NCBI RefSeq assembly: GCF_002286915.1
Contig: NZ_MVOG01000011.1
Span: 1 to 64,000, forward strand
Reading direction: 5' to 3'
DNA: 64,000 nucleotides
Source of the DNA: Bifidobacterium italicum
GTDB lineage: Bacteria; Actinomycetota; Actinomycetes; Actinomycetales; Bifidobacteriaceae
Shown here: positions 40,456 to 49,958 of the stretch, in pieces
Numbering within the stretch: position 1 is the first letter of the stretch
Layout of the letters: each line of letters opens with the position of its first letter
The notes under the pieces: model-generated
What the model was told of the DNA's origin: nothing
The model's database searches: none
The model's input: the letters and a program-made list of their open reading frames with translations, nothing else
Made by a program: the position numbers and the translations under genes

Positions 40456-42333
40456 CTACTTTTTGCGCGGCACGTAGATGACCGTGTCGATGAGCTTGCG
40501 GTAGTGGTCGATGATCTGCTTGCGGCGCGTCTTGAGGCTTGCCGTGATCATGCCGTTGTCCTGTGTGAACTCGTCGGGCAGTATCTCGAACTTGCGGATC
40601 GATTCGGCGCGCGAGACGCCCTCGTTCGCCTTGTTGACGATGCGTTCGACCTCCGCGTAGACGATCGGGTTCTTCGAGAGCTCCTCGAGCGAGGCGGCCG
40701 GCTCGGCGCCCTGTGACGTGAGCCATGCGTTCGCGTCGTCGAGGTCGAGCGTGATGAGCGCGGCGATGAACGGCTTGCGGTCGCCGATGACGAGGCACTG
40801 CGCGACGACCGGCGACGTCATGACCGTCGTCTCCAGCTGGCCGGGGGAGACGTTCTTGCCGCCGGCGGTGATGATGAGGTCCTTCTTGCGGCCGGTGAGC
40901 GTGATGAAGCCTTCGTCGTCCACATCACCCAGATCGCCGGTGTGCAGCCAGCCGTCCACGATCTGCTGGGCGGTGACCTCGGGCTGGTTGTGGTAGCCCA
41001 TGCACACGCTTTCACCCTTGAAGCACAGCTCGCCGTCCTCGGCGACGCCGACCGTCGTCCCGCACAGCGGCTGCCCGATCGTGCCGATGTGGTTGTTCTC
41101 CGGCAGGCTCACGCTCACCGGTCCGCAGGTCTCGGTCATGCCGTACCCCTCGAGCAGAGGCATGCCGATGCCGTTGTAGAAGTGCGCCAGATCGGGGTCC
41201 ATCGGCGCGCCGCCGGTGATCGCGAAGTCGGCGTTCGGCCCGAAGACGGTGCGGATCTTCCTGTAGACGACCCGATCGTAGAAGGCGTGCCGCATCCTGA
41301 CCGACATCGGCATGCGCTCGCCGGACTGTTCGTAGGACGACCAGTCCTGCGCCGCCCGGACACCGCGCAGGAACATGCGCCCGGCGAGGCCGGTGCCGGC
41401 GCGTTGCGACGCGGCGTTGTACACCTTCTCGAATACGCGTGGCACCGCGAGCAGCAGCGTCGGGCCGAAGTTCTCGAAGTCCTTGATGATCGTCTTCATG
41501 TTGCTGCTCAGGCCGAGCGTGAGCGTACCCGCGAAGGCGACGATCGTCATGAAGCGCGCGAAGACGTGCGACATCGGCAGGAACAGCAGCAGACGCCGGT
41601 CGGGGATGTCGATCGCACGCGGCATGTACTGCAGCGCGTGCATGCATTCGGCCGCCATGTTGCGGTGGCTGATCTCGATGCCCTTGGGCGTGCCGGTCGA
41701 TCCGGAGGTGTAGATGATCGTCGCGAGCGTGTCGCCGTGCGCGGCCTTGCGGCGCTTCTCGAACTCCTCGTCGTCGACGTGGGCGCCGAAGGCGATGATC
41801 GCGCCGACGGCGTCGGACTCGATGATGTAGGTCGCGCGCAGCGACGCGACGTCGGCGTTGATCGATTCGACCTTGTCTCGCTGGCCGTCGTCCTCGGCGA
41901 ACGCGAGCACGACCGACGCGTCGTTGAAGACGGTGCGGATCTGCGCGGGGGAGTTCGTCTCATAGACGGGGACCGTCACGCAGCCGATCGCCATGATCGC
42001 CAGATCGAGCGCGACCCATTCCCAACGGGTGTGCGCGATGATCGCGATCGATTCGCCCGGACGCGCGCCCCATCCGATGAGGCCCTTCGCGATCTGGATG
42101 ACCTTGTCGCGGAACTCGGCGGCCGAGAACGTCCGCCATGCGCCGGCGTCGTCCTTGTAGCAGACCATCGAACCGTCGGCGTCGCGTTGCACGCGCCGCG
42201 CAAGGAAGTCGAAGAGGTTGATGTCCGGGTCGATCGGCTTGTGCAACGGCGTCGTGTACTCCTTGACGATCGCCGTCGCGTTCGTGGCTTCGTCGTCGGT
42301 GCGCCCGACGCGCTTCGTGTTGTCTTCGCTCAT
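40456..42333 (-). CDS. fadD: Long-chain acyl-CoA synthetase (FadD-type AMP-ligase)
   Basis: 625 residues. AMP-binding P-loop YTSGSTGTPKG near 213-223, EGYGMTETCG, the D-G-W-L-H-T-G-D-L-G-D motif near 474, and GRKKDLIITAGGKN. Activates fatty acids to acyl-CoA through acyl-AMP. Full length. In an organism that lacks beta-oxidation, as known bifidobacteria do, the likely role is activation of exogenous fatty acids for lipids; that is inference. ATG 42333. Confidence 0.94.
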   Translation of the reverse strand: MSEDNTKRVGRTDDEATNATAIVKEYTTPLHKPIDPDINLFDFLARRVQRDADGSMVCYKDDAGAWRTFSAAEFRDKVIQIAKGLIGWGARPGESIAIIAHTRWEWVALDLAIMAIGCVTVPVYETNSPAQIRTVFNDASVVLAFAEDDGQRDKVESINADVASLRATYIIESDAVGAIIAFGAHVDDEEFEKRRKAAHGDTLATIIYTSGSTGTPKGIEISHRNMAAECMHALQYMPRAIDIPDRRLLLFLPMSHVFARFMTIVAFAGTLTLGLSSNMKTIIKDFENFGPTLLLAVPRVFEKVYNAASQRAGTGLAGRMFLRGVRAAQDWSSYEQSGERMPMSVRMRHAFYDRVVYRKIRTVFGPNADFAITGGAPMDPDLAHFYNGIGMPLLEGYGMTETCGPVSVSLPENNHIGTIGQPLCGTTVGVAEDGELCFKGESVCMGYHNQPEVTAQQIVDGWLHTGDLGDVDDEGFITLTGRKKDLIITAGGKNVSPGQLETTVMTSPVVAQCLVIGDRKPFIAALITLDLDDANAWLTSQGAEPAASLEELSKNPIVYAEVERIVNKANEGVSRAESIRKFEILPDEFTQDNGMITASLKTRRKQIIDHYRKLIDTVIYVPRKK

Positions 42334-42482
42334 AGGTATACGATTACTCGATCGCTGATACAAAAGCGTGGCCTGACGTGTCCCTTCCCTACGGTTACGT
42401 AAGCGTTCCCGGAGCGTTCCGGAGCGCGTCCCGTGCGTGTCGCGCGCCGACGCGCGTAGTTCGCTATCAGAGAACAAACTGC

Positions 42483-42488
42483 TATACT
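42483..42488 (+). promoter_or_regulatory. Candidate -10 TATACT in AT-rich region before SWIM gene
   Basis: TATACT preceded at 17 nt by TTCGCT (weak -35). The 42334-42618 interval is notably AT-rich compared with its surroundings and has no gene. Confidence 0.4.
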
Positions 42489-42618
42489 AAATGCAGCATT
42501 AATACTGAATGATGACTATTGATCGCCCTGTTTTGCTGGTGGCCGATAATCATTTCCTTGAAAGGCGGGGCACAAGGGATAATGCCCCTACGCTCGTAGA
42601 CCGGTGAAGGAGGCATGC

Positions 42619-44184
42619 TTGGTCAGGAGACAGTGCATATGCGGCGCCCCGCTGCACGGACTCGACACGCAGGGTCCGCAGATGTTCGGGTTCATCCCCT
42701 CGTCGTCGCTCGCCCATTACAACTACGACTGCGAGTTCGACACCGGCGTCACGCTGCCCGGCGGCCGTGTCTTCGAGCACTGCCTGACATGCGGCGCGAT
42801 GACGCTGTGCGAATACCCGACGCTCGACGGCTCGCTACGCGGCGACGACCCGCTCATCACCTACGGGCCCGGGACCGTCTACGAACAGTGCGACATCGCG
42901 TCCGTGCCCGTGACCTACCGGTCGTTCCGCGCGCTCATGTCCTCGGGTGTGACCGGCGGCGTCATGTACTCGCAGGCGTTCCGGACCAACCTCGCCGAGC
43001 TGTTCCACACCGACGAGCGGCACATGCCCAGCTGGAAGGTCGCCAAGGACGCGATGCTGGACGTCGCCAACAACGCGCTCGACGAATGGTGGTATGCGTC
43101 GATCGGCCGCAACTTCATCGTGCTGTACGAGGACTCCAAGGTGCTGCAGATCGTCAGCGCCTGGCACCGCGTCCCGGGGACGGCGATCAAGAACTCCGAC
43201 ATCGTGCGCATCAACGGCCTCAACGCCGATCCGCTGCGCCACGGCGCGAGCGACACGATCGAGATGGCCGCCGAGCGCGAACTCGAGATCCCCGACGAAC
43301 GCCGCGCCGCGCTGCGCATCGGCAACCATGCACGCCTGCGCCTCATCGAATCAGGCATCATCATCGGACGCGGCATGCGCGAGCTCGCGTCATGGTCAGG
43401 ACCGGAGGCGCTCGCGGCGGGCGCCCAGCTGTTCGATCAGGACGCCGTCGTCGGACTCGTCGACACGTCCTTCGGCATACGCCACGCCGTCGTGCGCGAC
43501 GCGGGACGTGACGAGCAGGTGGAGCTGCTCACGCGCCACGACGTCGTCGCGAAGGTCACCTGCACCTGCGACGTCGCGCAGTCGCGGCACGTGTGCGCGC
43601 ACATCGTCGCGATGGTGCTCGAGATAGCGCGACGCTACCGTTTCCGCATCGCGTTGCCGACGCCCGCGGAGTCGACGGGCGGCGCGATGACGCGGCCGGG
43701 CGGCGCGGCGACGGTCGACCGCGCCATGTTCGGCCACTACGCGGACGTGCTCGACGTGATGCGCGAGGACGAGATCGACGGTCCGCGCTACGACTGGCTC
43801 ACCGCGTACATCGAACCCTTCGAGACGCCGTCGGCGCCGCTCTACCACGTCGAGTTCCTCACGGCGGCGCCGCTCGCGATGCACAACATGGGATACTGCG
43901 TGTACAACGAGGTCGTCCTGAGCTTCATCGACATCGTCATCAACCAGGGCGATCACGACTACGTGCGCACGTTGCGCAGATACGGGCTCGACAAGGACGT
44001 GTCGATCCCGATCCTCAACGTCGACACGCTCGACGCCGAGCTCATCGACGCGCTCGTCACGATGATCGTCTACCGGGAGCGCCGCAACGAGGGCTACCTC
44101 GCCGAATGCCTCGAAAGCGGGGTCCTCGTGCGGCTGCTCAGGCGGCTGCGCGACATCGACGGCGTCAGCGGGCGGCTCGTGTGA
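42619..44184 (+). CDS. SWIM-type zinc-finger protein
   Basis: 521 residues. Cysteines near the start (CICG) and at about 57-60 (CLTCG) suggest a zinc ribbon. The SWIM motif C-T-C-(x9)-C-A-H is near 318-332. SWIM domains bind DNA or proteins and often accompany Swi2/Snf2 ATPases; none is adjacent. TTG 42619 is taken as start because AAGGAGG lies 5 nt upstream of it; an in-frame GTG at 42604 would add five residues without a ribosome site. Function otherwise unknown. Confidence 0.82.
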   Translation: MVRRQCICGAPLHGLDTQGPQMFGFIPSSSLAHYNYDCEFDTGVTLPGGRVFEHCLTCGAMTLCEYPTLDGSLRGDDPLITYGPGTVYEQCDIASVPVTYRSFRALMSSGVTGGVMYSQAFRTNLAELFHTDERHMPSWKVAKDAMLDVANNALDEWWYASIGRNFIVLYEDSKVLQIVSAWHRVPGTAIKNSDIVRINGLNADPLRHGASDTIEMAAERELEIPDERRAALRIGNHARLRLIESGIIIGRGMRELASWSGPEALAAGAQLFDQDAVVGLVDTSFGIRHAVVRDAGRDEQVELLTRHDVVAKVTCTCDVAQSRHVCAHIVAMVLEIARRYRFRIALPTPAESTGGAMTRPGGAATVDRAMFGHYADVLDVMREDEIDGPRYDWLTAYIEPFETPSAPLYHVEFLTAAPLAMHNMGYCVYNEVVLSFIDIVINQGDHDYVRTLRRYGLDKDVSIPILNVDTLDAELIDALVTMIVYRERRNEGYLAECLESGVLVRLLRRLRDIDGVSGRLV

Positions 44185-44302
44185 CACGGTCCCGCGCCGA
44201 TGCCGCGGACATCGCGCGGACGTCGCCGGCATCGTCGGGCGGCGCCCACGCCGGAAGGTGAATCGCGGCGTGGCGACGCGTCCGGCGCGTAGCATGTGAG
44301 GT

Positions 44303-45025
44303 ATGAACGAAGCAATCACGTATAGGACGCTGCGCCGCGAGGACTACCCGGCGATCACGCAGATGCTGTGCGACGCATGGCACACCGATCCGACGATGGA
44401 CCACGATCTGGAGATGAAGCTCGCCGAGATCGATCTGGAGCATTGCCTGGGCCGTGCGACGGCCGCGCAGGTGGCCGTCAGCGCGGGCGACGTCGTCGGC
44501 GTCGTACTCGGCAGGATCGACTCGCATGAGACGCGCAACGGGCTCAACAGCCACCATGTGCGCAACATGAGGCTGCTCACGTCGCTGCTCGCGTCGTCGC
44601 GCGGCCGCAAGGCGTTGCTCGACATGAAGCACTATGAAGACACGAACCTGAAGATGATCGCCGAGGCGAAGAAGGACGGCCACGCCTATCAGGGCGAGCT
44701 CGTGCTGCTGCTCGTGCGGCCCGACATGCGCGGCAACGGCGTCGGCGCCCATCTGTTCGAGTGGATGACCGACCGCTTCCGTCAGGCGGGCGTCGAACGC
44801 TACTTCCTGTTCACCGACAGCGCGTGCGACTACTCGTTCTACGACAAGGCCGGCCTGACGCGGCGCGCCGAGTCGATCGTGCTCGACAACGAACCGCATA
44901 CGCCGAAGGAGGACGCCGAGGTGCACGCCGAACACGACGCGCTCGACGACCATCTGCACGCCTTCGTCTATGACAACGAGACGTCGCCGGCGAACGAAGG
45001 CGTCAACCCGCTCGGTCGCGACTGA
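44303..45025 (+). CDS. GNAT-family acetyltransferase
   Basis: 240 residues. The acetyl-CoA-binding motif A is ELVLLLVRPDMRGNGVGAHLFEWM, with the R-G-x-G-x-G/A type loop, followed by YFLFTDSACDYSFYDKAG. Substrate unknown. GTGAGGT precedes the ATG. Ends 3 nt before mazG, so the two are probably co-transcribed. Confidence 0.92.
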   Translation: MNEAITYRTLRREDYPAITQMLCDAWHTDPTMDHDLEMKLAEIDLEHCLGRATAAQVAVSAGDVVGVVLGRIDSHETRNGLNSHHVRNMRLLTSLLASSRGRKALLDMKHYEDTNLKMIAEAKKDGHAYQGELVLLLVRPDMRGNGVGAHLFEWMTDRFRQAGVERYFLFTDSACDYSFYDKAGLTRRAESIVLDNEPHTPKEDAEVHAEHDALDDHLHAFVYDNETSPANEGVNPLGRD

Positions 45026-45028
45026 ACG

Positions 45029-45841
45029 ATGGCGCATATGCACAAACAGGAGGCCCAAGGCGCCCACCGGCTGCCCGAGGGCTATGAACGATGCCCGAAG
45101 CTCGACCCGGTGCGCGAGGCGCCGGACGCGTTCGGGCGTGTGCGCGCGCTCGTGGCGGTGCTGCACGGCCCCGACGGCTGCCCATGGGACGGCGCGCAGA
45201 CGAACGAGTCGCTCCTCAAGCCGCTGCTCGAGGAGACGTACGAATACATCGACGCCGTCGAGACCGATGATCGCGACAACATGCGCGAGGAACTCGGCGA
45301 CATGCTGCTGCAGTCGGTGTTCCAGGCGCAAGTGTGCTCCGAGGACCCGGAGGACCCCTTCGACCTCGACGAGGTGTGCGACAGGCTCGTCGACAAGCTC
45401 ATCACGCGTCATCCGCAGGTGTTCGCGTCCGACGACGGGACGTCGCGGGCGCTCGGGGCGGACGAGACGCTCGCGCTGTGGGAGCGGATGAAGCAACGCG
45501 AGAAGCGTCGCGCGTCGGTGCTCGACGGAATCTCGAAGGCGCAGGGCGCGCTGCCGCGCGCCGCGAAGGTCGTTTCGAGGGTCGGCAAGTCGCAGCGGGC
45601 GGACGAACTGGACGCCGCCTTCGACGCACCGAGCGCGCTCATGCATGACCACGCCGACCGGATCCTGCGGATTGTGCGCGAGGCGGCGCGCGACGGCGTC
45701 GACATCGAACGCGACCTGCGCATGCGGCTGCGCGAGGTCGAGACGGCGGTCGCGGCCATCGAGGCCTCGCACGCCGATGACGCAACGGCGACCGCCGCCA
45801 TGCACGGCGGCGCGGAGGGAGACGACGATGCAGATCAGTAA
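45029..45841 (+). CDS. mazG: MazG nucleotide pyrophosphohydrolase
   Basis: 270 residues. The MazG catalytic signature EETYEYIDAVE and REELGDMLLQ supplies the EExxE...ExxD metal site. The first of the two usual MazG domains is intact; the C-terminal half is shorter and Ala/Asp-rich. House-cleaning of NTPs and (p)ppGpp modulation are known family roles. Its 3' end overlaps the following zincin gene by 14 bp. Confidence 0.94.
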   Translation: MAHMHKQEAQGAHRLPEGYERCPKLDPVREAPDAFGRVRALVAVLHGPDGCPWDGAQTNESLLKPLLEETYEYIDAVETDDRDNMREELGDMLLQSVFQAQVCSEDPEDPFDLDEVCDRLVDKLITRHPQVFASDDGTSRALGADETLALWERMKQREKRRASVLDGISKAQGALPRAAKVVSRVGKSQRADELDAAFDAPSALMHDHADRILRIVREAARDGVDIERDLRMRLREVETAVAAIEASHADDATATAAMHGGAEGDDDADQ

Positions 45842-46196
45842 ACAGGATTTCAACGCCGCCGTGCGCGAGGCGATCGCGGGGCTGCCGCAGAGATTCAAGG
45901 ACGCGCTGCAGAACATCGCGATCACGACCGCCGACGAACCGACGAAGGAACAGCTCGAATCGGTCGACGCCGAACACGGCGAGCTGCTCGGCCTCTATCA
46001 GGGCACGCCGATCACGAAGCGCGGGTTCAGCTTCGCCGGCGAGCTGCCGGACGTCATCACGATCTTCCGCGGCCCGCACGAGCGCGTCTGCCGCACGCAC
46101 AAGGAGCTCATCACGCAGATCCAGAAGACGGTGCTGCACGAGATCGGACACTACTTCGGCTTCGACGACGCGTATCTGCACTCGCACGGCTACTGA
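45828..46196 (+). CDS. Metallopeptidase-like zincin (MMP20/DUF1025-type family)
   Basis: 122 residues. The zinc-protease motif H-E-I-G-H-Y-F-G-F-D-D is present. Length and motif match small single-domain zincin proteins of actinobacteria. GGAGGGA is 9 nt before ATG 45828, inside the mazG 3' end. Substrate unknown. Cytoplasmic (no signal peptide). Confidence 0.9.
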   Translation: MQISKQDFNAAVREAIAGLPQRFKDALQNIAITTADEPTKEQLESVDAEHGELLGLYQGTPITKRGFSFAGELPDVITIFRGPHERVCRTHKELITQIQKTVLHEIGHYFGFDDAYLHSHGY

Positions 46197-46311
46197 CCGG
46201 CGTGCGAGTGCCCGGTCCGTCGATCGGTCCTCGCACGGCGTCATGGGATGGGCGCGGCAGATTGTCCGGACGACGCGCCGCCCTCGTCGTTCCGTGCGGA
46301 TCCGATATGCC

Positions 46312-46671
46312 TCAGACGATCTGCGAGCCGAAGGGCCACAGGGACAGCTTCGCCATCTTGAATGATTGGATGCCGAAGGGGACGCCAATGATCGTGATGC
46401 AGTTGAGCAGGCCGGCGATGCAGTAGCCGATCGCCATCCATACGCCGACGAGCACGACCCAGATGATGTTGAGCAGCAGCGATCCGGCGCCGCCGCCGTA
46501 GACGACATGCGTGCCGAAGGGGGTCAGCGTCAGCTTCGCCATCTTGAACGCCTGCACCCCCAGGGGGATGCCGACGATCGTGACGCACAGCACCAGGCCG
46601 ACGACGAGCCACGCGAACGCGATCTCCAGGCCGCCGAGGATAAGCCACAGGATATTGCCGATCAATCTCAT
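46312..46671 (-). CDS. YccF-domain membrane protein
   Basis: 119 residues. Two near-identical halves, each with a hydrophobic hairpin and the I-G-x-P-(L/F)-G-(V/I)-Q-(A/S)-FKMAKL-(T/S)-L-x-P-F-G motif, which is the YccF signature. Function unknown in the family. Its promoter region toward 46690 contains repeat-family copies. Confidence 0.92.
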   Translation of the reverse strand: MRLIGNILWLILGGLEIAFAWLVVGLVLCVTIVGIPLGVQAFKMAKLTLTPFGTHVVYGGGAGSLLLNIIWVVLVGVWMAIGYCIAGLLNCITIIGVPFGIQSFKMAKLSLWPFGSQIV

Positions 46672-46689
46672 ACCAGCAGTATACGGGCG

Positions 46690-46747
46690 CCTGCCGCTCA
46701 TCGGTAGTCGCCGCTTACGGGTGGCCGTACCGTCTTACGGGCGGTCG
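46690..46747 (+). repeat. Repeat-family copies upstream of TPP riboswitch
   Basis: TCATCGGTAGTC, CTTACGGGTGGC and CTTACGGGCGGT in a row. Together with the riboswitch they fill the 300-nt interval between YccF and tenA. Confidence 0.7.
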
Positions 46748-46874
46748 CTCTGGAAGGATGTCCGATGCCGTCGTCCGCAAGCGATCGGCCGGCTGCAGGG
46801 CGGCCGCCGGTGGGGGCGCGAAGCGAATCGTCGCGGAATGCTGACATACTGGGGGCGCGCGTCATGCGCAGTAC

Positions 46875-46972
46875 ATCACACGCAGGGGAACCCCGCGGCC
46901 GTCGCGTCCGGGGTTGAGAAGACCTCGGTCTGACCCTTTGAACCTGTTGGTTGATACCAGCGTAGGGAGTCG
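46875..46972 (+). ncRNA. TPP (THI-box) riboswitch
   Basis: Contains the conserved core GTTGAGAA, then TGACCCTTTGAACCTG, then TTGATACCAGCGTAGGGAG. The tenA ATG is 4 nt beyond it and the AGGGAG near 46963-46969 doubles as ribosome site, so thiamine pyrophosphate should block translation initiation. Confidence 0.93.
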
Positions 46973-46975
46973 ATT

Positions 46976-47725
46976 ATGATCACAGCCGAATCCGGCGATG
47001 CCTCCGCCATCACGTTGACGAATCTGCCGCCGTTCGCACAGCGGATGCGCGACGCGGCGAATCCGGTATGGGAGGAGGGCTACCAGCAGCCGTTCATCCG
47101 CGAACTCGGCGCCGGCACGCTGCCGACGCGCAAGTTCGCGTTCTACCTCAAGCAGGACGAGCTCTATCTCAACGATTACGCGAAAGTGCACGCGCTCGCG
47201 CTCACGAAGACCGACGACGCGGAGATCATGAAGTTCATGGTCGACGTGCAGCGTGCGATCTTCGACGTCGAGAAATCACTGCACGGCGACTATCTGGCGT
47301 CATACGGCATCACGCCCGAGGAGATGGCCCATGCCAAGCAGTCGGCGTTCGCTCGTGCGTACACGACGCATATGCTCTCGGTCGCCTATGGCGGCGACCT
47401 GCTCGACGTGCTCGTCGCCGTGCTGCCATGCGCGTGGGTGTACGCCGACTACGGGCAGCGGCTCGCGGCCGAGTTCGCGGACACGCTCGACGACAACCCG
47501 TACAAGAGCTGGATCGACACCTACAAGACCGACGAGTTCTGGCGGTCGTCGGCGTGGCTGCTCGAGCACATCGAACGTCTCGTCGCGCACGCCGACGAAG
47601 ACAAGCGCGAACGGCTCGTCGAACTGTTCATTCACGGCGTCGAGAACGAATACATGTTCTGGGCGAGCGCGTACGACGAGCAGATGAGCTGGAAGCCGCA
47701 GTGGGCGGCGCTCGACGCGCAGTGA
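46976..47725 (+). CDS. tenA: TenA-family thiaminase II / aminopyrimidine hydrolase
   Basis: 249 residues. Active-site Cys152 in VLPCAWVYADYG and Glu in HGVENEYMFW near 223-225 match TenA. Salvages the thiamine pyrimidine (HMP) from degraded thiamine. Direct control by TPP riboswitch. No thi genes follow; the next gene is in the opposite direction. Confidence 0.95.
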   Translation: MITAESGDASAITLTNLPPFAQRMRDAANPVWEEGYQQPFIRELGAGTLPTRKFAFYLKQDELYLNDYAKVHALALTKTDDAEIMKFMVDVQRAIFDVEKSLHGDYLASYGITPEEMAHAKQSAFARAYTTHMLSVAYGGDLLDVLVAVLPCAWVYADYGQRLAAEFADTLDDNPYKSWIDTYKTDEFWRSSAWLLEHIERLVAHADEDKRERLVELFIHGVENEYMFWASAYDEQMSWKPQWAALDAQ

Positions 47726-47749
47726 CCTCGCGGCGGTCGCTCTGGCGCC

Positions 47750-47812
47750 TCCCGCAGGGAGAGGCGCTTCCCGTAAGAGGTTCCTCCCGTAAAAGGGCGG
47801 CCGGCGATCGGC
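47750..47812 (-). repeat. Reverse-oriented repeat copies after tenA
   Basis: GCTTCCCGTAAG and CCTCCCGTAAAAG, plus the CCTCCCG/CGGGAGG mini-hairpin. No gene between 47726 and 47930. Confidence 0.55.
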
Positions 47813-47855
47813 GAAGGATCGGTGACGGCCGCGGAGGGGAGGAGCCCGGAACGGA

Positions 47856-47899
47856 GTGAGGGGTGCGGTTCGCCTTGATCGGTGAACCGCACCCCTCAC
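47856..47899. terminator. Hairpin between tenA and yhbY-type genes
   Basis: A 16-bp perfect stem 47856-47871 with 47884-47899, 12-nt loop, between convergent genes. Confidence 0.8.
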
Positions 47900-47930
47900 G
47901 CCTTCTGATATGCGCTTCGCTCGGTGCGCG

Positions 47931-48236
47931 TCACTCGCGCACGAGGCGGATATGCTCCACGTCGTTGCGCTTCGAGACGCGGAACAGGACGAAGCGGTTG
48001 CCGATGACCTGCACGACCTCGGCGCCGAGCGCGGCTGCGAGATGTTCGGCGGCCTCCCGCGCGTCCAAGCCGGAGCCGTCCTGGACCTGCCCCTTGATCA
48101 GCTCACGCTTCTCGATCGTCTCGTCCGCCTGCCGGATCGCGGATTCGGTCAGGTCGTTCCTGCCGATGTACACGAGCGGCTTGAGCTGGTTCGCCATCGC
48201 GCGCAGCTGCTTCGTCTGCTTCTTCGTCAATGCCAT
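47931..48236 (-). CDS. YhbY/CRM-domain RNA-binding protein
   Basis: 101 residues, a complete CRM domain: LTKKQTKQLRAMANQLKP, GRNDLTES, and the GxxFVLFR end. Associates with pre-50S ribosomal subunits in other bacteria. ATG 48236 with GAAGG about 10 nt upstream. Monocistronic. Confidence 0.95.
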   Translation of the reverse strand: MALTKKQTKQLRAMANQLKPLVYIGRNDLTESAIRQADETIEKRELIKGQVQDGSGLDAREAAEHLAAALGAEVVQVIGNRFVLFRVSKRNDVEHIRLVRE

Positions 48237-48350
48237 GGGTGTCGTCTTCCTTCTGTGACGTGGTTCATCGATTCATCAAGTGCGTAACCGCGCCATCATA
48301 TCCGACGCACCCGATCGACGGCCGGCGCAGATCCGCGTCGCCATACGGCA

Positions 48351-49181
48351 TCAGAAGTCGAAGTCGTTCGGGTCGGCGCCGTTGCGCTTGCCGGTGTCCA
48401 TCGCGCTGATCCTGCGCATGTCCTCGTCGTCGAGTTCGAAATCGAACACATGGATGTTCTGCTGGATACGCGTATCGTGCACCGACTTCGGCAGCACGAT
48501 CACGTCGCGCTGCAGATGCCAGCGGATGACGACCTGCGCCGACGACTTGCCGTATTTCTCGCCGATCTCGATGAGCCGTTCGTCCTTGAGGAGGTCGCTG
48601 CCGGTGCCGCCGAGCGGGCTCCACGCCTCGACGGCGATGCCCAGCGCATGGCAGTAGTCGACCATGTCCTGGTTCGGGAAGGTCGGGGAGGATTCGATCT
48701 GGTTCACCGCCGGCTTGACGTCGGTGTGCGCCAGCAGCTCGTCGAGGTGGTTCTTCGCGAAGTTGCTCACGCCGATGGCGCGCGCGCGGCCGCTGCGGTA
48801 GATCTCCTGCATCGCGTCCCATGCGTCCTGCCAGCCTTCCGCCGGCCAATGGATGAGGTAGAGGTCGACGTAGTCGGTGCCGAGGCGGTCGAGGCTCTCC
48901 TGGAACGCGTCCATCGTGCGGTGCTTGCGGATGTCCTCGTTCCACAGCTTCGTCGTGATGAACACGTCCTCGCGCGGCACGCCGCTCGTGGCGACGGCCT
49001 CGCCGACCGACTTCTCGTTGCCGTAGACGCTCGCCGTGTCGATGTGACGGTAGCCGCATTCGAGCGCCGCATGCACGGCGTCTACGGTGGTCTGGCCGTC
49101 GGGCGTCTGGAAGACGCCGAGGCCGACCTGTGGGATGAGCACGTCGTTGTTGAGTACGACGTCATGTGTGGTGGGCTTCAC
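48351..49181 (-). CDS. Aldo/keto reductase
   Basis: 276 residues, AKR5-like. Catalytic tetrad visible: Asp47 and Tyr in DTASVYGNE, Lys in TKLWNED, His in LIHWP; NADPH-site IPQVGLGVFQ at the N-terminus and LPKSVHDTRI near 230. Substrate unknown; family members reduce 2,5-diketogluconate or methylglyoxal. Start is GTG 49181 with a duplicated GAGGAATC motif upstream. Confidence 0.94.
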   Translation of the reverse strand: MKPTTHDVVLNNDVLIPQVGLGVFQTPDGQTTVDAVHAALECGYRHIDTASVYGNEKSVGEAVATSGVPREDVFITTKLWNEDIRKHRTMDAFQESLDRLGTDYVDLYLIHWPAEGWQDAWDAMQEIYRSGRARAIGVSNFAKNHLDELLAHTDVKPAVNQIESSPTFPNQDMVDYCHALGIAVEAWSPLGGTGSDLLKDERLIEIGEKYGKSSAQVVIRWHLQRDVIVLPKSVHDTRIQQNIHVFDFELDDEDMRRISAMDTGKRNGADPNDFDF

Positions 49182-49364
49182 GATTCCTCGATTCCTCGTT
49201 CGCTGCGACGCCCCCTCGGACGGCTGCGCGTCATGTGCGCCTGATGCGCCGGATGATGCGCGGACGGCCCGAAGGGACTTGTTCCTGTGCGTCCTATCGT
49301 AGGGGGCGCCCGCAGCGTATGCGTCGCAATCAGCGATGCGAGGAACGGCGGCCTCCCCGCATCG

Positions 49365-49690
49365 CCTACGGGCGGTATCTCGGCCATGACGTCCTCGCCG
49401 CGCCGAAGACGTCATGTGCTTACGGGCGGTACGCGTCGTCCGGAGGTGCATGGCGGTTTGCTGAGCGGCCGCTTACGGTCCGTAGCCGTTTTACGGAAGG
49501 TGGCCGCTTACTGGAAGCGTTCGCTTGGGGCGGCCGTTCGCTACGGGTGGCTGCCCGCCACTTAGGGGGGGCGGACGCCTACGGGAAGCAGCGCCTGCGG
49601 ATATCGAATCGCTTATGGGCGCTTATGTGCGGTGGAGGCATCCTGCATCGCGGCGATCGATCGTCTACGGGCGATCGCTTACGGGTGGCG
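49365..49690 (+). repeat. Long degenerate repeat region without genes
   Basis: Within the gene-free 49182-49958 interval, about a dozen copies on the plus strand: CTACGGGCGGT, CTTACGGGCGGT, CTTACGGTCCGT, TTTACGGAAGGTGGC, CTTACTGGAAGC, CTACGGGTGGC, CTTAGGGGGG, CTACGGGAAGC, CTTATGGGCGCT, CTACGGGCGAT, CTTACGGGTGGC. ORFs here are low in coding character. Confidence 0.8.
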
Positions 49691-49958
49691 ATGCCGCGCG
49701 GTGCAATATCCGGGATCGTGCATGGACGGATGCGCCAAAAAGGATGTGCGGCTGCCCGTGGTTGCCGGACGGCCGCACATATACGACTCGCGAAGGAAGC
49801 CCGTGCACGGCTTGTTCCTTGTGGGAACCGTGGGCGATGACTCCGCTCCGTTGACGTTATCGTCTTCTGTTCGCGAACAGATGAAGATTGTGTCATCAGC
49901 TGTTCGCTTGTCGCTGAATCACATCATGCCATACCGTGAGCTGCCTCACATGTTTTGT

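Noticed and set aside
40456-40798. Separate small minus-strand gene at the end of fadD
   Set aside because: Out-of-frame shadow; the fadD frame continues with good similarity to its stop at 40456.
42614-43511. ATG-started 298-residue frame inside the SWIM gene
   Set aside because: Arg-rich shadow frame with no motif; the SWIM frame has the zinc-finger cysteines. The ATG is 1 nt from GGAGG, too close.
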